Part shown: one piece after another, positions 36,339 through 45,790 of the stretch
Layout: each line of letters opens with the position of its first letter
Numbering within the stretch: position 1 is the stretch's first letter
From: an uncultured Bacteroidota bacterium
Lineage (GTDB): Bacteria > Bacteroidota > Bacteroidia > Flavobacteriales > Flavobacteriaceae
NCBI GenBank assembly: GCA_913060705.1
Contig: CAJXTX010000001.1
Coordinates: 62,001 to 126,000, forward strand
DNA: 64,000 bases
Direction of reading: 5' to 3'
Notes under the pieces: model-generated
What the model was told of the DNA's origin: nothing
Seen by the model: only the letters and a program-made list of their open reading frames with translations
The model's database searches: none
Made by a program: the position numbers and the translations under genes

Positions 36339-37337
36339 ATGAAAGAATTAGCGATCGTTATTTTGAATTACAACGGAAGGAAGCTGTTAGAAGAATTCCT
36401 TCCCTCCGTCATTTCGCATTCTAACGAAGCCTCTGTTTATGTAATTGACAATAAATCTGAGGACGATTCTATCGACTGGCTTGAAGCACAATACAATGAC
36501 CAGTTGACCATTATTCCTTTAGCTAAAAATCACGGATTCGCCGGAGGGTACAATGAAGGTCTTAAACGAGTAAATGAACCCTATTGGTGCCTGCTCAATT
36601 CAGATGTTCGCGTCACCGAGAATTATACCGTACGGCCTCTTGAACTATTAAAAGAGAATGCTACTATAGCTGCTGTCCAACCAAAAATTAAAAGCGAAAA
36701 GCGCCCGGACTTTCTTGAATACGCAGGCGCGGCAGGGGGATTTTTAGATTATTTTGGATACCCTTTTTGTCGTGGAAGGCTCTTTCAGCACATCGAGAAG
36801 GATAACGGACAATACGATGACGAAATAGAGGTCTTTTGGACCACAGGAGCATGTATGTTCATAAAACGCTCAGCCTTTGAAAATGTGGGGGGCTTTGACT
36901 CCGCTTATTTCGCACATCAAGAAGAAATCGATTTGTGCTGGAGACTTCACCACAAAGGCCTTAAATTTCTATACACCTCAAAAAGTACAGTCTATCATTT
37001 GGGTGGTTCAACTTTGACAAACCAGAATCCCTTTAAAACCTATCTTAATTTTAGAAACTCGCTCTTTACCTTAGTCAAGAACCTCCTTGCCTTTGAACTA
37101 CCACTTATTATACTGAATCGACTGCTATTAGACGGTATTGCCGGAATTGTTTTTCTCTTTCAAGGTAAACCCAAGCACACCTTTGCAATTTTAAAAGCTC
37201 ATTTCAGCTTTTATTATGCCCTCCCTCGACTCATGAAACAAAGGCGTAGCATTCAACCTAAGTATCGAACTCGAAAACCTTTATCTATTGTAATTCAGCA
37301 CTTTGTGCTAAATCGCAAAAAGATTTTAAAATACTAG
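36339..37337 (+). CDS. Family 2 glycosyltransferase
   Basis: LAIVILNYNGRKLLEEFLPSV, VYVIDNKSEDDSIDWL, NHGFAGGYNEGL, LNSDVRV. Confidence 0.93.
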   Translation: MKELAIVILNYNGRKLLEEFLPSVISHSNEASVYVIDNKSEDDSIDWLEAQYNDQLTIIPLAKNHGFAGGYNEGLKRVNEPYWCLLNSDVRVTENYTVRPLELLKENATIAAVQPKIKSEKRPDFLEYAGAAGGFLDYFGYPFCRGRLFQHIEKDNGQYDDEIEVFWTTGACMFIKRSAFENVGGFDSAYFAHQEEIDLCWRLHHKGLKFLYTSKSTVYHLGGSTLTNQNPFKTYLNFRNSLFTLVKNLLAFELPLIILNRLLLDGIAGIVFLFQGKPKHTFAILKAHFSFYYALPRLMKQRRSIQPKYRTRKPLSIVIQHFVLNRKKILKY

Positions 37338-37353
37338 GAAGGTATTCTGTGTT

Positions 37354-37369
37354 TGGCAAAGTATTTGCT
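37354..37369 (+). promoter_or_regulatory. Sigma54-type -24/-12 element upstream of the OmpA lipoprotein gene
   Basis: TGGCAAAGTATTTGCT: TGGCA-N6-TTGCW, GG-N10-GC spacing; 27 nt before the ATG at 37397. Confidence 0.6.
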
Positions 37370-37396
37370 ACTTTTAAGGGTGAAAAATATATTCTC

Positions 37397-38260
37397 ATGA
37401 AATTAAAAGTTTTAACTGTTGCAATTGCTGCACTCACTTTAGGGTCTTGTGTCTCTTCAAAACGATTCAATACCGTAAACAAAGATTTAGAAAGTACAAA
37501 GGCTGAATTGGCTTCAACTAAAAGAACCATGAACGATTATGCTTCTGAAATAGGAAAGTATGAGGCTCAGGTTAAAGCCCTTTCAGAACAGAACAGTTTC
37601 TTAAGATCAAACAATCAAGATTTGATCAATAATATGGACAATTTCACCACCCTTACCTCAAAAGGGGCTGAAAACCTTGAAAAAACTCTCGAAAGTCTTA
37701 AAGAGAAAGAGTTAACCATTAACAAGCTTCAAAGTGCTATTACAAGAAGAGATTCTGTAAACCTTGCCTTAGTCGCTAGTCTTAAAGGTGCACTCGGAAA
37801 CTTAAACGACCAAGACATTGAGATCAACGTAGAGAAAGGAGTAGTTTTCGTTTCAATCGCCGATAAGCTTTTGTTCCAAAGCGGAAGTTACAGCGTATCA
37901 GCTGAAGCGAAGCGTGTTTTAGGAAAAGTAGCTACTGTGGTCAATGCAAAGCCTGATTTCGAATTTATGGTTGAAGGACACACGGATAATGTTCCTTACA
38001 AAACAAATGCTGAAATCAAAGACAATTGGGACTTATCAGTAAAACGTGCAACTGCTATTGTTCGCATTTTACAGAACGAGTTTAAGGTAGACCCAAAACG
38101 CATGACTGCTGCGGGAAGAAGTTATTACGCTCCTCTAGTTGAAAACAACTCAGCGGCGAATCGTGCGCGTAACAGAAGAACTAGAATTGTTGTTTTACCA
38201 AAATTGGATCAGTTTTATTCAATGATTGAAGACGGCATGAAGGATCCTGCCATTCAATAA
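37397..38260 (+). CDS. OmpA-family lipoprotein
   Basis: Lipobox ALTLGSCVSS; coiled coil; FMVEGHTDNVPYK...NWDLSVKRATAIVRIL...GRSYYAPLVENNSAANRARNRRTRIVVLP. Confidence 0.95.
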   Translation: MKLKVLTVAIAALTLGSCVSSKRFNTVNKDLESTKAELASTKRTMNDYASEIGKYEAQVKALSEQNSFLRSNNQDLINNMDNFTTLTSKGAENLEKTLESLKEKELTINKLQSAITRRDSVNLALVASLKGALGNLNDQDIEINVEKGVVFVSIADKLLFQSGSYSVSAEAKRVLGKVATVVNAKPDFEFMVEGHTDNVPYKTNAEIKDNWDLSVKRATAIVRILQNEFKVDPKRMTAAGRSYYAPLVENNSAANRARNRRTRIVVLPKLDQFYSMIEDGMKDPAIQ

Positions 38261-38284
38261 GCGAGATTCCTTTACTACTAAAAC

Positions 38285-38312
38285 AAAAACCCTCCAATTT
38301 TGGGGGGTTTTT
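38285..38312. terminator. Bidirectional intrinsic terminator between ompA-like and uvrD genes
   Basis: AAAAACCCTCC-AATTTT-GGGGGGTTTTT inverted repeat with flanking A/T tracts. Confidence 0.85.
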
Positions 38313-40634
38313 TTATGAGAGTAAGGTAAGTTTAGCGAAGCGCAGTAACAATTTTTTGACTCCACCCGAATCAAATGCTATTTCGGCCTTACGTTCTGGA
38401 CCAAGTCCTTCGATAGCTTTCACTACGCCGTGACCAAAACGCTCATGATTCACTTTAGAACCTATCACAAGATCATCGTATTGGGACGCTGCAGATGTAA
38501 CACTAGAGGATTGCGGCTTTAATTTTCTCAATCGTCTAAGTTGATCCTCAGTAGGTTTTTTGCGCCCCTCTGGCATACTGCCTTTAGGCTTTACTGTTCG
38601 CAATTTACTACGATCAACTTCCCCAAAAAGTGACGGGTCTACGAATCGACGAACTGCACCGCCAAAATCTACAGCCTGATTATCTACATATTGATCGTCA
38701 ATCTCTGCAATGAATCGACTAGGTTCTGCGTCAATGAGTTTTCCCCATCGGTATCTATTAATGGTGTAAGTGAGGTAAGCTTGCTCCTCTGCCCTGGTTA
38801 AAGCCACATAAAACAGACGTCTTTCTTCTTCTAATTCAGAACGCGTGTTCATGCTCATGGCTGAAGGAAACAAATCTTCTTCCATACCCACCACGAAGAC
38901 AGTCTTAAATTCGAGTCCCTTTGCGAGGTGGATAGTCATTAATGCAACTCGATCATCATTCTCTGTAGCGTTGTCAAGGTCAGTAGCAAGAGCTACATCT
39001 TCTAAAAACTCTTGTATAGATCCAGTAGCTCCATCAATCTCCTTTTGACCTTCTACAAAATCTTGAATACCATTAAGCAATTCCTCAATATTTTCAAGCC
39101 GGGTTATACCCTCTGGAGTGCCGTCTTTTTTAAACTCTTGAATGAGACCTGTCTTTCGGGCAATGTGATCGGCAGTTTCAAAGGCGTTGTGTTCGTTACT
39201 AAAAATCTGGAAGCTCCTTACCATAATACAGAACTGCTCTAGTTTTGATCGTATTGAAGAACTAATAGAGGCGGATTTTAATTGATTTTGATCCTCTGCA
39301 AATTCAAAAATTGATTGTCCATTGGCTCTTGCCGCAACTGAAAGTTTTTCAAGAGTGGTTTGCCCAATACCACGAGCAGGAAAATTCACTACTCTCATGA
39401 AGGCTTCTTCATCTTTTGGATTCACTACTAGGCGCAAATATGCAAGGACATCCTTTATTTCTTTGCGCTGATAAAACGAAAGACCACCGTAAATCCTGTA
39501 CGGAATGTCTCTTTTTCTCAAAGCATCCTCTATCGCTCTAGACTGCGAATTCGTGCGGTAGAGTATGGCAAAATCCCCATTTGAGGATTGTGTATTCATC
39601 TTAGTTTCAAAGATGGTGCTTGCGACATAACGCCCTTCATCTGCATCTGTAGGACTTCTGTGAACCACAATTTTATTCCCAAGATCATTTGAAGTCCAAA
39701 CATTCTTCTCTAACTGGTCTCTGTTATTCTTAATCACAGAATTAGCAGCACTTACAATAGTAGAAGTAGATCGGTAGTTCTGTTCGAGTCTATACACCTC
39801 TACTCCTTCGTAATCCCGCTGAAAATTCAACATATTATCAAGATTAGCACCTCTAAAAGAATAGATACTTTGCGCGTCGTCCCCTACCACACAAATATTT
39901 TGATAGCGATCTGATAAGGCTCTTACGATTAAATACTGCGAATGATTGGTATCCTGGTACTCGTCTACCAGAATATACTTGAACCTTTCTTGGTACTTCA
40001 ACAGTACCTCAGGAAAACGATTAAGGAGTTCATTGGTGCGAAGTAAAAGATCATCAAAATCCATGGCGCCAGCACGAAAACAACGATCAACATACTCCTT
40101 GTAGATTTCTCCTAGACGAGGGCGTCTAGCAATAGCGTCAGCCTCTTGAAGTTCAGGATTTTGAAAATACGCCTTTACCGTTATCAGGTTATTTTTATAC
40201 GACGAGATGCGCTGTTGTATTTGCTTGTATTTGTAAACGTCCTTATCAAGCCCCATTTCTTTAATAATCGAGTTGATAAGTCGCTGTGAATCTTGGGTGT
40301 CGTATATACTGAAGTTACTCGGAAAGCCTAAATGATGACCATCCGAACGCAGCAATCTGGCAAAAACGGAGTGAAAGGTGCCCATCCATAGATTCTTAGC
40401 CTCAGACTCGCCTACCAAAGCGCCTATTCTCGATTTCATCTCACGCGCAGCCTTATTGGTGAATGTAAGGGCTAAGATCGAAAATGAATCTACACCGTTT
40501 TCGATTAAATGAGCGATGCGATAGGTAAGCACTCGCGTCTTTCCTGAGCCGGCGCCAGCAATCACCATTGAAGGCCCATCCTTATGCAAAGCAGCATTTC
40601 GTTGGGCCTCATTTAAAGCGTCTAAAAACTTCAT
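38313..40634 (-). CDS. uvrD: UvrD/PcrA-type superfamily I DNA helicase
   Basis: VIAGAGSGKTRVLTYRIAHLI, LTFTNKAAREMKSRI, ILVDEYQDTNHSQY, VALMTIHLAKGLEFKTVFVVGMEEDLFP. Confidence 0.95.
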   Translation of the reverse strand: MKFLDALNEAQRNAALHKDGPSMVIAGAGSGKTRVLTYRIAHLIENGVDSFSILALTFTNKAAREMKSRIGALVGESEAKNLWMGTFHSVFARLLRSDGHHLGFPSNFSIYDTQDSQRLINSIIKEMGLDKDVYKYKQIQQRISSYKNNLITVKAYFQNPELQEADAIARRPRLGEIYKEYVDRCFRAGAMDFDDLLLRTNELLNRFPEVLLKYQERFKYILVDEYQDTNHSQYLIVRALSDRYQNICVVGDDAQSIYSFRGANLDNMLNFQRDYEGVEVYRLEQNYRSTSTIVSAANSVIKNNRDQLEKNVWTSNDLGNKIVVHRSPTDADEGRYVASTIFETKMNTQSSNGDFAILYRTNSQSRAIEDALRKRDIPYRIYGGLSFYQRKEIKDVLAYLRLVVNPKDEEAFMRVVNFPARGIGQTTLEKLSVAARANGQSIFEFAEDQNQLKSASISSSIRSKLEQFCIMVRSFQIFSNEHNAFETADHIARKTGLIQEFKKDGTPEGITRLENIEELLNGIQDFVEGQKEIDGATGSIQEFLEDVALATDLDNATENDDRVALMTIHLAKGLEFKTVFVVGMEEDLFPSAMSMNTRSELEEERRLFYVALTRAEEQAYLTYTINRYRWGKLIDAEPSRFIAEIDDQYVDNQAVDFGGAVRRFVDPSLFGEVDRSKLRTVKPKGSMPEGRKKPTEDQLRRLRKLKPQSSSVTSAASQYDDLVIGSKVNHERFGHGVVKAIEGLGPERKAEIAFDSGGVKKLLLRFAKLTLLS

Positions 40635-40729
40635 ATTCCTTTCTCTTTCGCACAGTGAAATTATTGAATTTGCTAAGGTCGTGCCCTTTCTTCTTTATAT
40701 ATTTAGTAACAAGTTTTTAATCTTCTTTT

Positions 40730-42019
40730 ATGCAACTTATTTCAAGAGCTGCTTGCAGTTCAATTTTCTTTCTTATCCTCTCTGCGACATACGGTCAATC
40801 GCTTTCAGATCAAGAGTTTAGTTCTATTGAGAAAAAAGTAATCGAATGGCGAAGAGATTTTCACCAACACCCTGAACTCAGTAATAGAGAGGTTGAAACG
40901 GCAAAGAAAATAGCAAAACACCTCAAAGGATTAGGCATCGAGGTCACAACAGGAGTTGCTCACAATGGAGTTGTTGGACTATTAAAGGGAAATCAACCTG
41001 GGCCCGTTATAGCATTACGCGCCGATATTGATGCCTTACCTGTAACTGAAAGAAACGATTTACCTTTTAAATCAACAGTCAAGGCTCAGTTTTTGGGTGA
41101 AGAGACTGGTGTTATGCATGCATGTGGACACGATACGCATACGGCTATACTCATGGGGGTTGCCGAAATCCTTACAAGGCACAAAGACCAATTAAAAGGT
41201 ACCGTTAAATTCATCTTTCAACCCGCTGAAGAAGGTCCTCCTCCGGGTGAAGAAGGAGGTGCACTGCTCATGGTCAAAGAAGGCGTTCTTGAAAACCCAA
41301 AAGTAGATGCCGTGTTCGGCCTCCATATTAATTCAGAAACTCCAGTAGGCACCATACGTTACAAAACTGGAGGCCTCATGGCCTCCGCACAACGATTTGT
41401 GATCAACGTTCATGGTAAACAAACGCATGGATCTCAACCTTGGTCTGGAGTAGATCCCATTTACATTAGTTCACAAATCATTGATGGCCTTCAATCGTTA
41501 ATCAGCAGAGAATCCAATCTCCTCAAAGAAGCGGCTGTTATTAGCGTAGGAAAAATAAAAGCTGGGCTGCGATTCAACATCATTCCCGAATCAGCAGAGA
41601 TCATTGGTACCATTCGAACGTTAGATTATGACATGAGAGATCTAATCGAAGAACGGATGCATGAGATGGTTCCACAAATAGCAAATGCTTTTGGTGGTAC
41701 CGCTGAAGTTGAGATCACAGAAATGACAGATATCACCTATAACGATGCTGATCTTGTAGCCCAGATGCTTCCTAGTGTAGAGAAAGTGTTAGGTAAAGAG
41801 AATGTAAAGCTTACCAAAGCCACTACCGGAGCAGAAGATTTCTCTTACTTTGTGCGTGATGTCCCAGGGTTCTTTTTCTTTTTAGGTGGAATGACTCCCG
41901 GAAATCAGACCCCTTACCCACATCACACTCCAGATTTTAAAATAGATGAGTCAGGAATGATCTATGGGGTAAAAGTGTTAAGTCAAATGACCTTGGATTA
42001 CTTAAATGCTAACGATTAA
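40730..42019 (+). CDS. M20-family amidohydrolase (hippurate/IAA-amino acid hydrolase type), signal peptide
   Basis: VIALRADIDALPV, MHACGHDTHTAILMGVAEIL, FIFQPAEEGPPPGEEGGALLMV, TGAEDFSYF. Confidence 0.93.
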   Translation: MQLISRAACSSIFFLILSATYGQSLSDQEFSSIEKKVIEWRRDFHQHPELSNREVETAKKIAKHLKGLGIEVTTGVAHNGVVGLLKGNQPGPVIALRADIDALPVTERNDLPFKSTVKAQFLGEETGVMHACGHDTHTAILMGVAEILTRHKDQLKGTVKFIFQPAEEGPPPGEEGGALLMVKEGVLENPKVDAVFGLHINSETPVGTIRYKTGGLMASAQRFVINVHGKQTHGSQPWSGVDPIYISSQIIDGLQSLISRESNLLKEAAVISVGKIKAGLRFNIIPESAEIIGTIRTLDYDMRDLIEERMHEMVPQIANAFGGTAEVEITEMTDITYNDADLVAQMLPSVEKVLGKENVKLTKATTGAEDFSYFVRDVPGFFFFLGGMTPGNQTPYPHHTPDFKIDESGMIYGVKVLSQMTLDYLNAND

Positions 42020-42742
42020 ATGAAAAGAATCTCACTCTTCATACTTGGTTTACTCTTTATTCCTTTTGTAGCTGCGCAAAAAAAAGCAGATTTATTAGAG
42101 GATAATCGTGCCTTAAATGCTCTAGTAGAACGTAACGAAGCTACCATTCGCGAGCTCCAACAAAACATCTCAAGACTTGAGGCCATTAACGAAACCTATA
42201 AGTTTGAATCGGACAATCTAAAGACCACCAATAAAGCTCTTATGGAGCGTTTGAGCAAATTCGCCAACCAATCGGTGACCAACATTATGAATATAGGTGA
42301 TCAGATTGAAAGCATGCGATCTTTAGAGAAACAAAATCAATTTTTGAAGAGTACACTTACAAGACATGATTCGATTCTCATTGAAACGCTAAAAAAACTT
42401 AGGCCGTTTGTATCAAAGGCAAAAGGAATGGTACTTGAACCTGGTGGAGTGCGTTTTCCTTTTGCTCAAAACGCCCAAATTGTGCTAGACTCATTACATA
42501 CCGATAAGCGTATTCAAAGTATTGATTCTGTGCTAAATCTTCATCCTTTTTATCAGCTCGAAATCATTCACAATGCGCCTAACACCTCTTTTAAAGATGC
42601 CCTGTTTAAAACGTTTACAGAAACACTGAATCAACCGGTTGAACGCTTCAGTTTCTCTCGCACACTTGCGGATACGTTGTATTTAAGGTTAGCGCCAAAC
42701 CATACCACCTTCTACAAAGAAGTTAGGGCGATGTTACAATAA
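42020..42742 (+). CDS. Secreted coiled-coil protein with a possibly degenerate OmpA-like C-terminus
   Basis: Signal peptide; heptad-rich N-half; C-half layout resembles the OmpA lipoprotein at 37397-38260 but lacks the GHTDN motif. Confidence 0.5.
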   Translation: MKRISLFILGLLFIPFVAAQKKADLLEDNRALNALVERNEATIRELQQNISRLEAINETYKFESDNLKTTNKALMERLSKFANQSVTNIMNIGDQIESMRSLEKQNQFLKSTLTRHDSILIETLKKLRPFVSKAKGMVLEPGGVRFPFAQNAQIVLDSLHTDKRIQSIDSVLNLHPFYQLEIIHNAPNTSFKDALFKTFTETLNQPVERFSFSRTLADTLYLRLAPNHTTFYKEVRAMLQ

Positions 42743-42744
42743 AC

Positions 42745-43629
42745 TTAGGGAGTAAAGTGCTGCTTCGCATGCAAGTACCCTCTTTGCCACCAACGAATCA
42801 TTCTTTTTTGATCAAAAAGTAAAGGGTTCTGCGTTAGAAGGGTCGGGGTATAGATGAAATTTAGCTTCACCCCTTTTGACTTTGCCCTTAATTCTCCTAG
42901 AGAAATATTGTGTTCTTCAATTTGGTCAAGTGAAAAACCAAACATACCTAGCATTAAGTCAAAGGCATTGGAGGTGGGCAGTCGGTGTGCTTGTTTCTTT
43001 TCTTGCCTTAAGACAATGATATCGATCTCCTTTGCACCTGCTTCGATGGCACGATCAACTGAAACAATACTTCCTAATCCACCATCAGCATACTCATAGC
43101 CATTTTTTGAAACCAACGACATGAAAGGAATATAATTGGCCGATATCCAGATCCAATCTAGAAAGTCTTCGTAATTAAAATCTTTAATCGATTTATATTC
43201 TACTCCATTCTTACTCAGATTAGATACCGTGACGATGACATCCATACTGCTTTTCTTAACGGACTCGAATTCGAAGGCGGTAATATGTCGTTCTAGAAAT
43301 GCACGTAGATTTTTGCTCTCTCCGAAGGTTTTATTTCCACGCAGAAAACTGCGTAAAACATTTAAGTGATTCATCTCTAGTTGAACAACTCCATCATTTT
43401 TTCTCGTGTAAAAGGGATTTAGATTAAAGATTTGAGAACTATTCACTTCTTTGTACACTGAATGGAGTTTCTCTATTTTTCCTAATGCCAAATGAATAAG
43501 TAGAAGACTACCTGTAGAGGTGCCAACAAAAAGATCGTATTTTCTTTTTTGTTCTTCTATTAGATATTGGGCTACTCCTCCGGCAAAAGCTCCTTTACTG
43601 CCGCCCCCTGATATTACTATCGCTCGCAT
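42745..43629 (-). CDS. Patatin-like phospholipase
   Basis: ISGGGSKGAFAGGVAQYL (oxyanion loop), VGTSTGSLLL (GxSxG), YADGG (Asp dyad). Confidence 0.92.
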   Translation of the reverse strand: MRAIVISGGGSKGAFAGGVAQYLIEEQKRKYDLFVGTSTGSLLLIHLALGKIEKLHSVYKEVNSSQIFNLNPFYTRKNDGVVQLEMNHLNVLRSFLRGNKTFGESKNLRAFLERHITAFEFESVKKSSMDVIVTVSNLSKNGVEYKSIKDFNYEDFLDWIWISANYIPFMSLVSKNGYEYADGGLGSIVSVDRAIEAGAKEIDIIVLRQEKKQAHRLPTSNAFDLMLGMFGFSLDQIEEHNISLGELRAKSKGVKLNFIYTPTLLTQNPLLFDQKRMIRWWQRGYLHAKQHFTP

Positions 43630-43665
43630 TCAAATGGATTATTTCATTCAACGCTCTAATTTAGA

Positions 43666-43673
43666 TAAGTTTG
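43666..43673 (+). promoter_or_regulatory. -7 element (TAAGTTTG) for recG
   Basis: Matches TAnnTTTG, with TTTC 20 nt upstream; 5 nt before the ATG at 43679. Confidence 0.45.
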
Positions 43674-43678
43674 TGCGT

Positions 43679-45790
43679 ATGCAAGCCTCTTCCATCTTAG
43701 CGTCCCCAATATCAGCCATCAAAGGGCTTGGACCAAAGCGTGCTGTGATCATAGAGAGGGAGCTAAGTATTCGAACAGTTTATGAGCTTCTATTCTTTAT
43801 TCCTAATCGCTATATCGATAAGAGAGCATTAACTCCGATCTCATCTATCACACTTGAAAATAGCATCGTACAGACTCAAGGAATACTGCAAAACATAAAA
43901 CTTGTCAAACAGGCAAAAGGATATCGATTGTCGGCAGAATTGATCGATAACAATCATCGTCTTGAATTGGTGTGGTTCAAGGGACATCAGTATATCGAAA
44001 AACAACTCAAGGAGGGCCAGAGCTATAAGGTTTATGGTAAAGTGTCGCGTTTTCAGGATCGATTTAGCATGGCACACCCAGAGCTAAGTCAAATTTCGAT
44101 TCAACCGGAGCAAGACTTTAGAGGTCATATCGAACCCCTCTACCCCATTCCCGAGAAATTACAGAAGGCTGGGATTACCCAACGCCTCCTCCGCTCCATT
44201 CTTCAACCCATTGTTAAATCCATTGACTTTAAACTTTACGAGACCCTACCTGCTTACATCATAAAGGAACAGCTACTCATAGATAAAACCTCGGCTTTGG
44301 TACATCTTCATGCACCTACTCAGATGCAAGAAACACAACGGGCTTTAGATCGGCTAAAGTTTGAAGAGCTATTTTACATGCAATTGGGGCTGCTTTATCG
44401 AAAAATCCAACAGAAAACTGCCATCAAGGGCCAACGATTTGAGGCGGTTGGGACACCCTTTCTAACCTTCTACGAATCTCATTTACCTTTTGAATTAACA
44501 GGAGCTCAAAAACGTGTGCTACGTGAAATACGAAACGACATGGGTTCAGGGCTTCAAATGAATCGCTTACTTCAAGGTGATGTAGGGTCCGGAAAAACCA
44601 TGGTTGCGCTTATGGCCTGTCTCATTGCAATAGGTAATGAGTCTCAAGCTTGTATTGTGGCTCCGACAGAGATTTTAGCACAACAACACTACCAAGATAT
44701 AGCCTCAAAACTGGCTACCTTAAAGATATCAGTTAAGCTCTTAACCGGTTCAACACCTAAAAAAGAACGTACCGTATTACACGAAGAGCTTCGTTCGGGA
44801 GCGCTACATATTTTGATCGGAACGCACGCTGTTTTTGAAGATACGGTGATGTTTAAAAATCTTGGACTGGCGATTATTGATGAACAACATCGCTTTGGAG
44901 TCGCACAACGCTCTAAACTGTGGAAAAAGGCTAAAGTACCTCCACATATTCTAGTAATGACGGCAACTCCCATTCCTAGAACCTTAGCCATGAGCACCTA
45001 CGGAGACCTTGACATCTCAATCATTGATGAGCTACCTCCTGGAAGATCTCCTATCATTACTTCACATAGAACAGATCGTTCAAGATTAAAGGTTTTCGGA
45101 TTCATTCGCGAACAAATTAAGCTAGGTCGTCAGGTATACATTGTATACCCCCTCATCCAAGAATCCGCTGCATTAGATTATAAAGATTTAATGGACGGAT
45201 ACGAGAGTCTATGTCGCGAATTTCCAAGTCCTGAGTATGCCCTATCCATTTTACATGGACAAATGGGCGCAGAGGCCAAGCAGTATGAAATGAATCAATT
45301 CGAGAATGGAACCACTCAAATTATGGTGGCGACTACTGTCATTGAGGTTGGGGTGAATGTTCCAAACGCCACGGTCATGATTATCGAGAGCGCAGAGCGC
45401 TTTGGTTTGGCTCAATTGCATCAGCTACGAGGTCGTGTCGGTAGAGGTGCACATCAATCGTACTGTATACTTATGACGAAAGACAACTTATCAGAAGATG
45501 CAAGAACTCGAATTCAAAGTATGGTGAAATACAGTAGTGGATTTGACCTCTCCGAAATTGATCTGAGACTGAGAGGGCCTGGAGATCTAATGGGAACACA
45601 GCAAAGTGGCTCCCTTCAATTAAAGTTCGCTGATTTAGTCGATGACGTGGCTCTGATGAGCACTATTCGAGCACTTGTCCAAGCTCTTCTTGAGAAAGAC
45701 GAAACCCTAGCGTTACAAGAACACGAGTGTGTGAGATCCACCCTGCAAATGCTGGTGAGAGGAAAATTGCTCTGGAGTTATATCAGTTAG
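43679..45790 (+). CDS. recG: ATP-dependent DNA helicase RecG
   Basis: SPISAIKGLGPKRAVIIERELSI wedge domain, LLQGDVGSGKTMVALMA, AIIDEQHRFGVAQR, LRGRVGRGAHQSYC; start at 43679 chosen from RecG N-terminus and -7 element position (43634 is the alternative). Confidence 0.93.
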   Translation: MQASSILASPISAIKGLGPKRAVIIERELSIRTVYELLFFIPNRYIDKRALTPISSITLENSIVQTQGILQNIKLVKQAKGYRLSAELIDNNHRLELVWFKGHQYIEKQLKEGQSYKVYGKVSRFQDRFSMAHPELSQISIQPEQDFRGHIEPLYPIPEKLQKAGITQRLLRSILQPIVKSIDFKLYETLPAYIIKEQLLIDKTSALVHLHAPTQMQETQRALDRLKFEELFYMQLGLLYRKIQQKTAIKGQRFEAVGTPFLTFYESHLPFELTGAQKRVLREIRNDMGSGLQMNRLLQGDVGSGKTMVALMACLIAIGNESQACIVAPTEILAQQHYQDIASKLATLKISVKLLTGSTPKKERTVLHEELRSGALHILIGTHAVFEDTVMFKNLGLAIIDEQHRFGVAQRSKLWKKAKVPPHILVMTATPIPRTLAMSTYGDLDISIIDELPPGRSPIITSHRTDRSRLKVFGFIREQIKLGRQVYIVYPLIQESAALDYKDLMDGYESLCREFPSPEYALSILHGQMGAEAKQYEMNQFENGTTQIMVATTVIEVGVNVPNATVMIIESAERFGLAQLHQLRGRVGRGAHQSYCILMTKDNLSEDARTRIQSMVKYSSGFDLSEIDLRLRGPGDLMGTQQSGSLQLKFADLVDDVALMSTIRALVQALLEKDETLALQEHECVRSTLQMLVRGKLLWSYIS

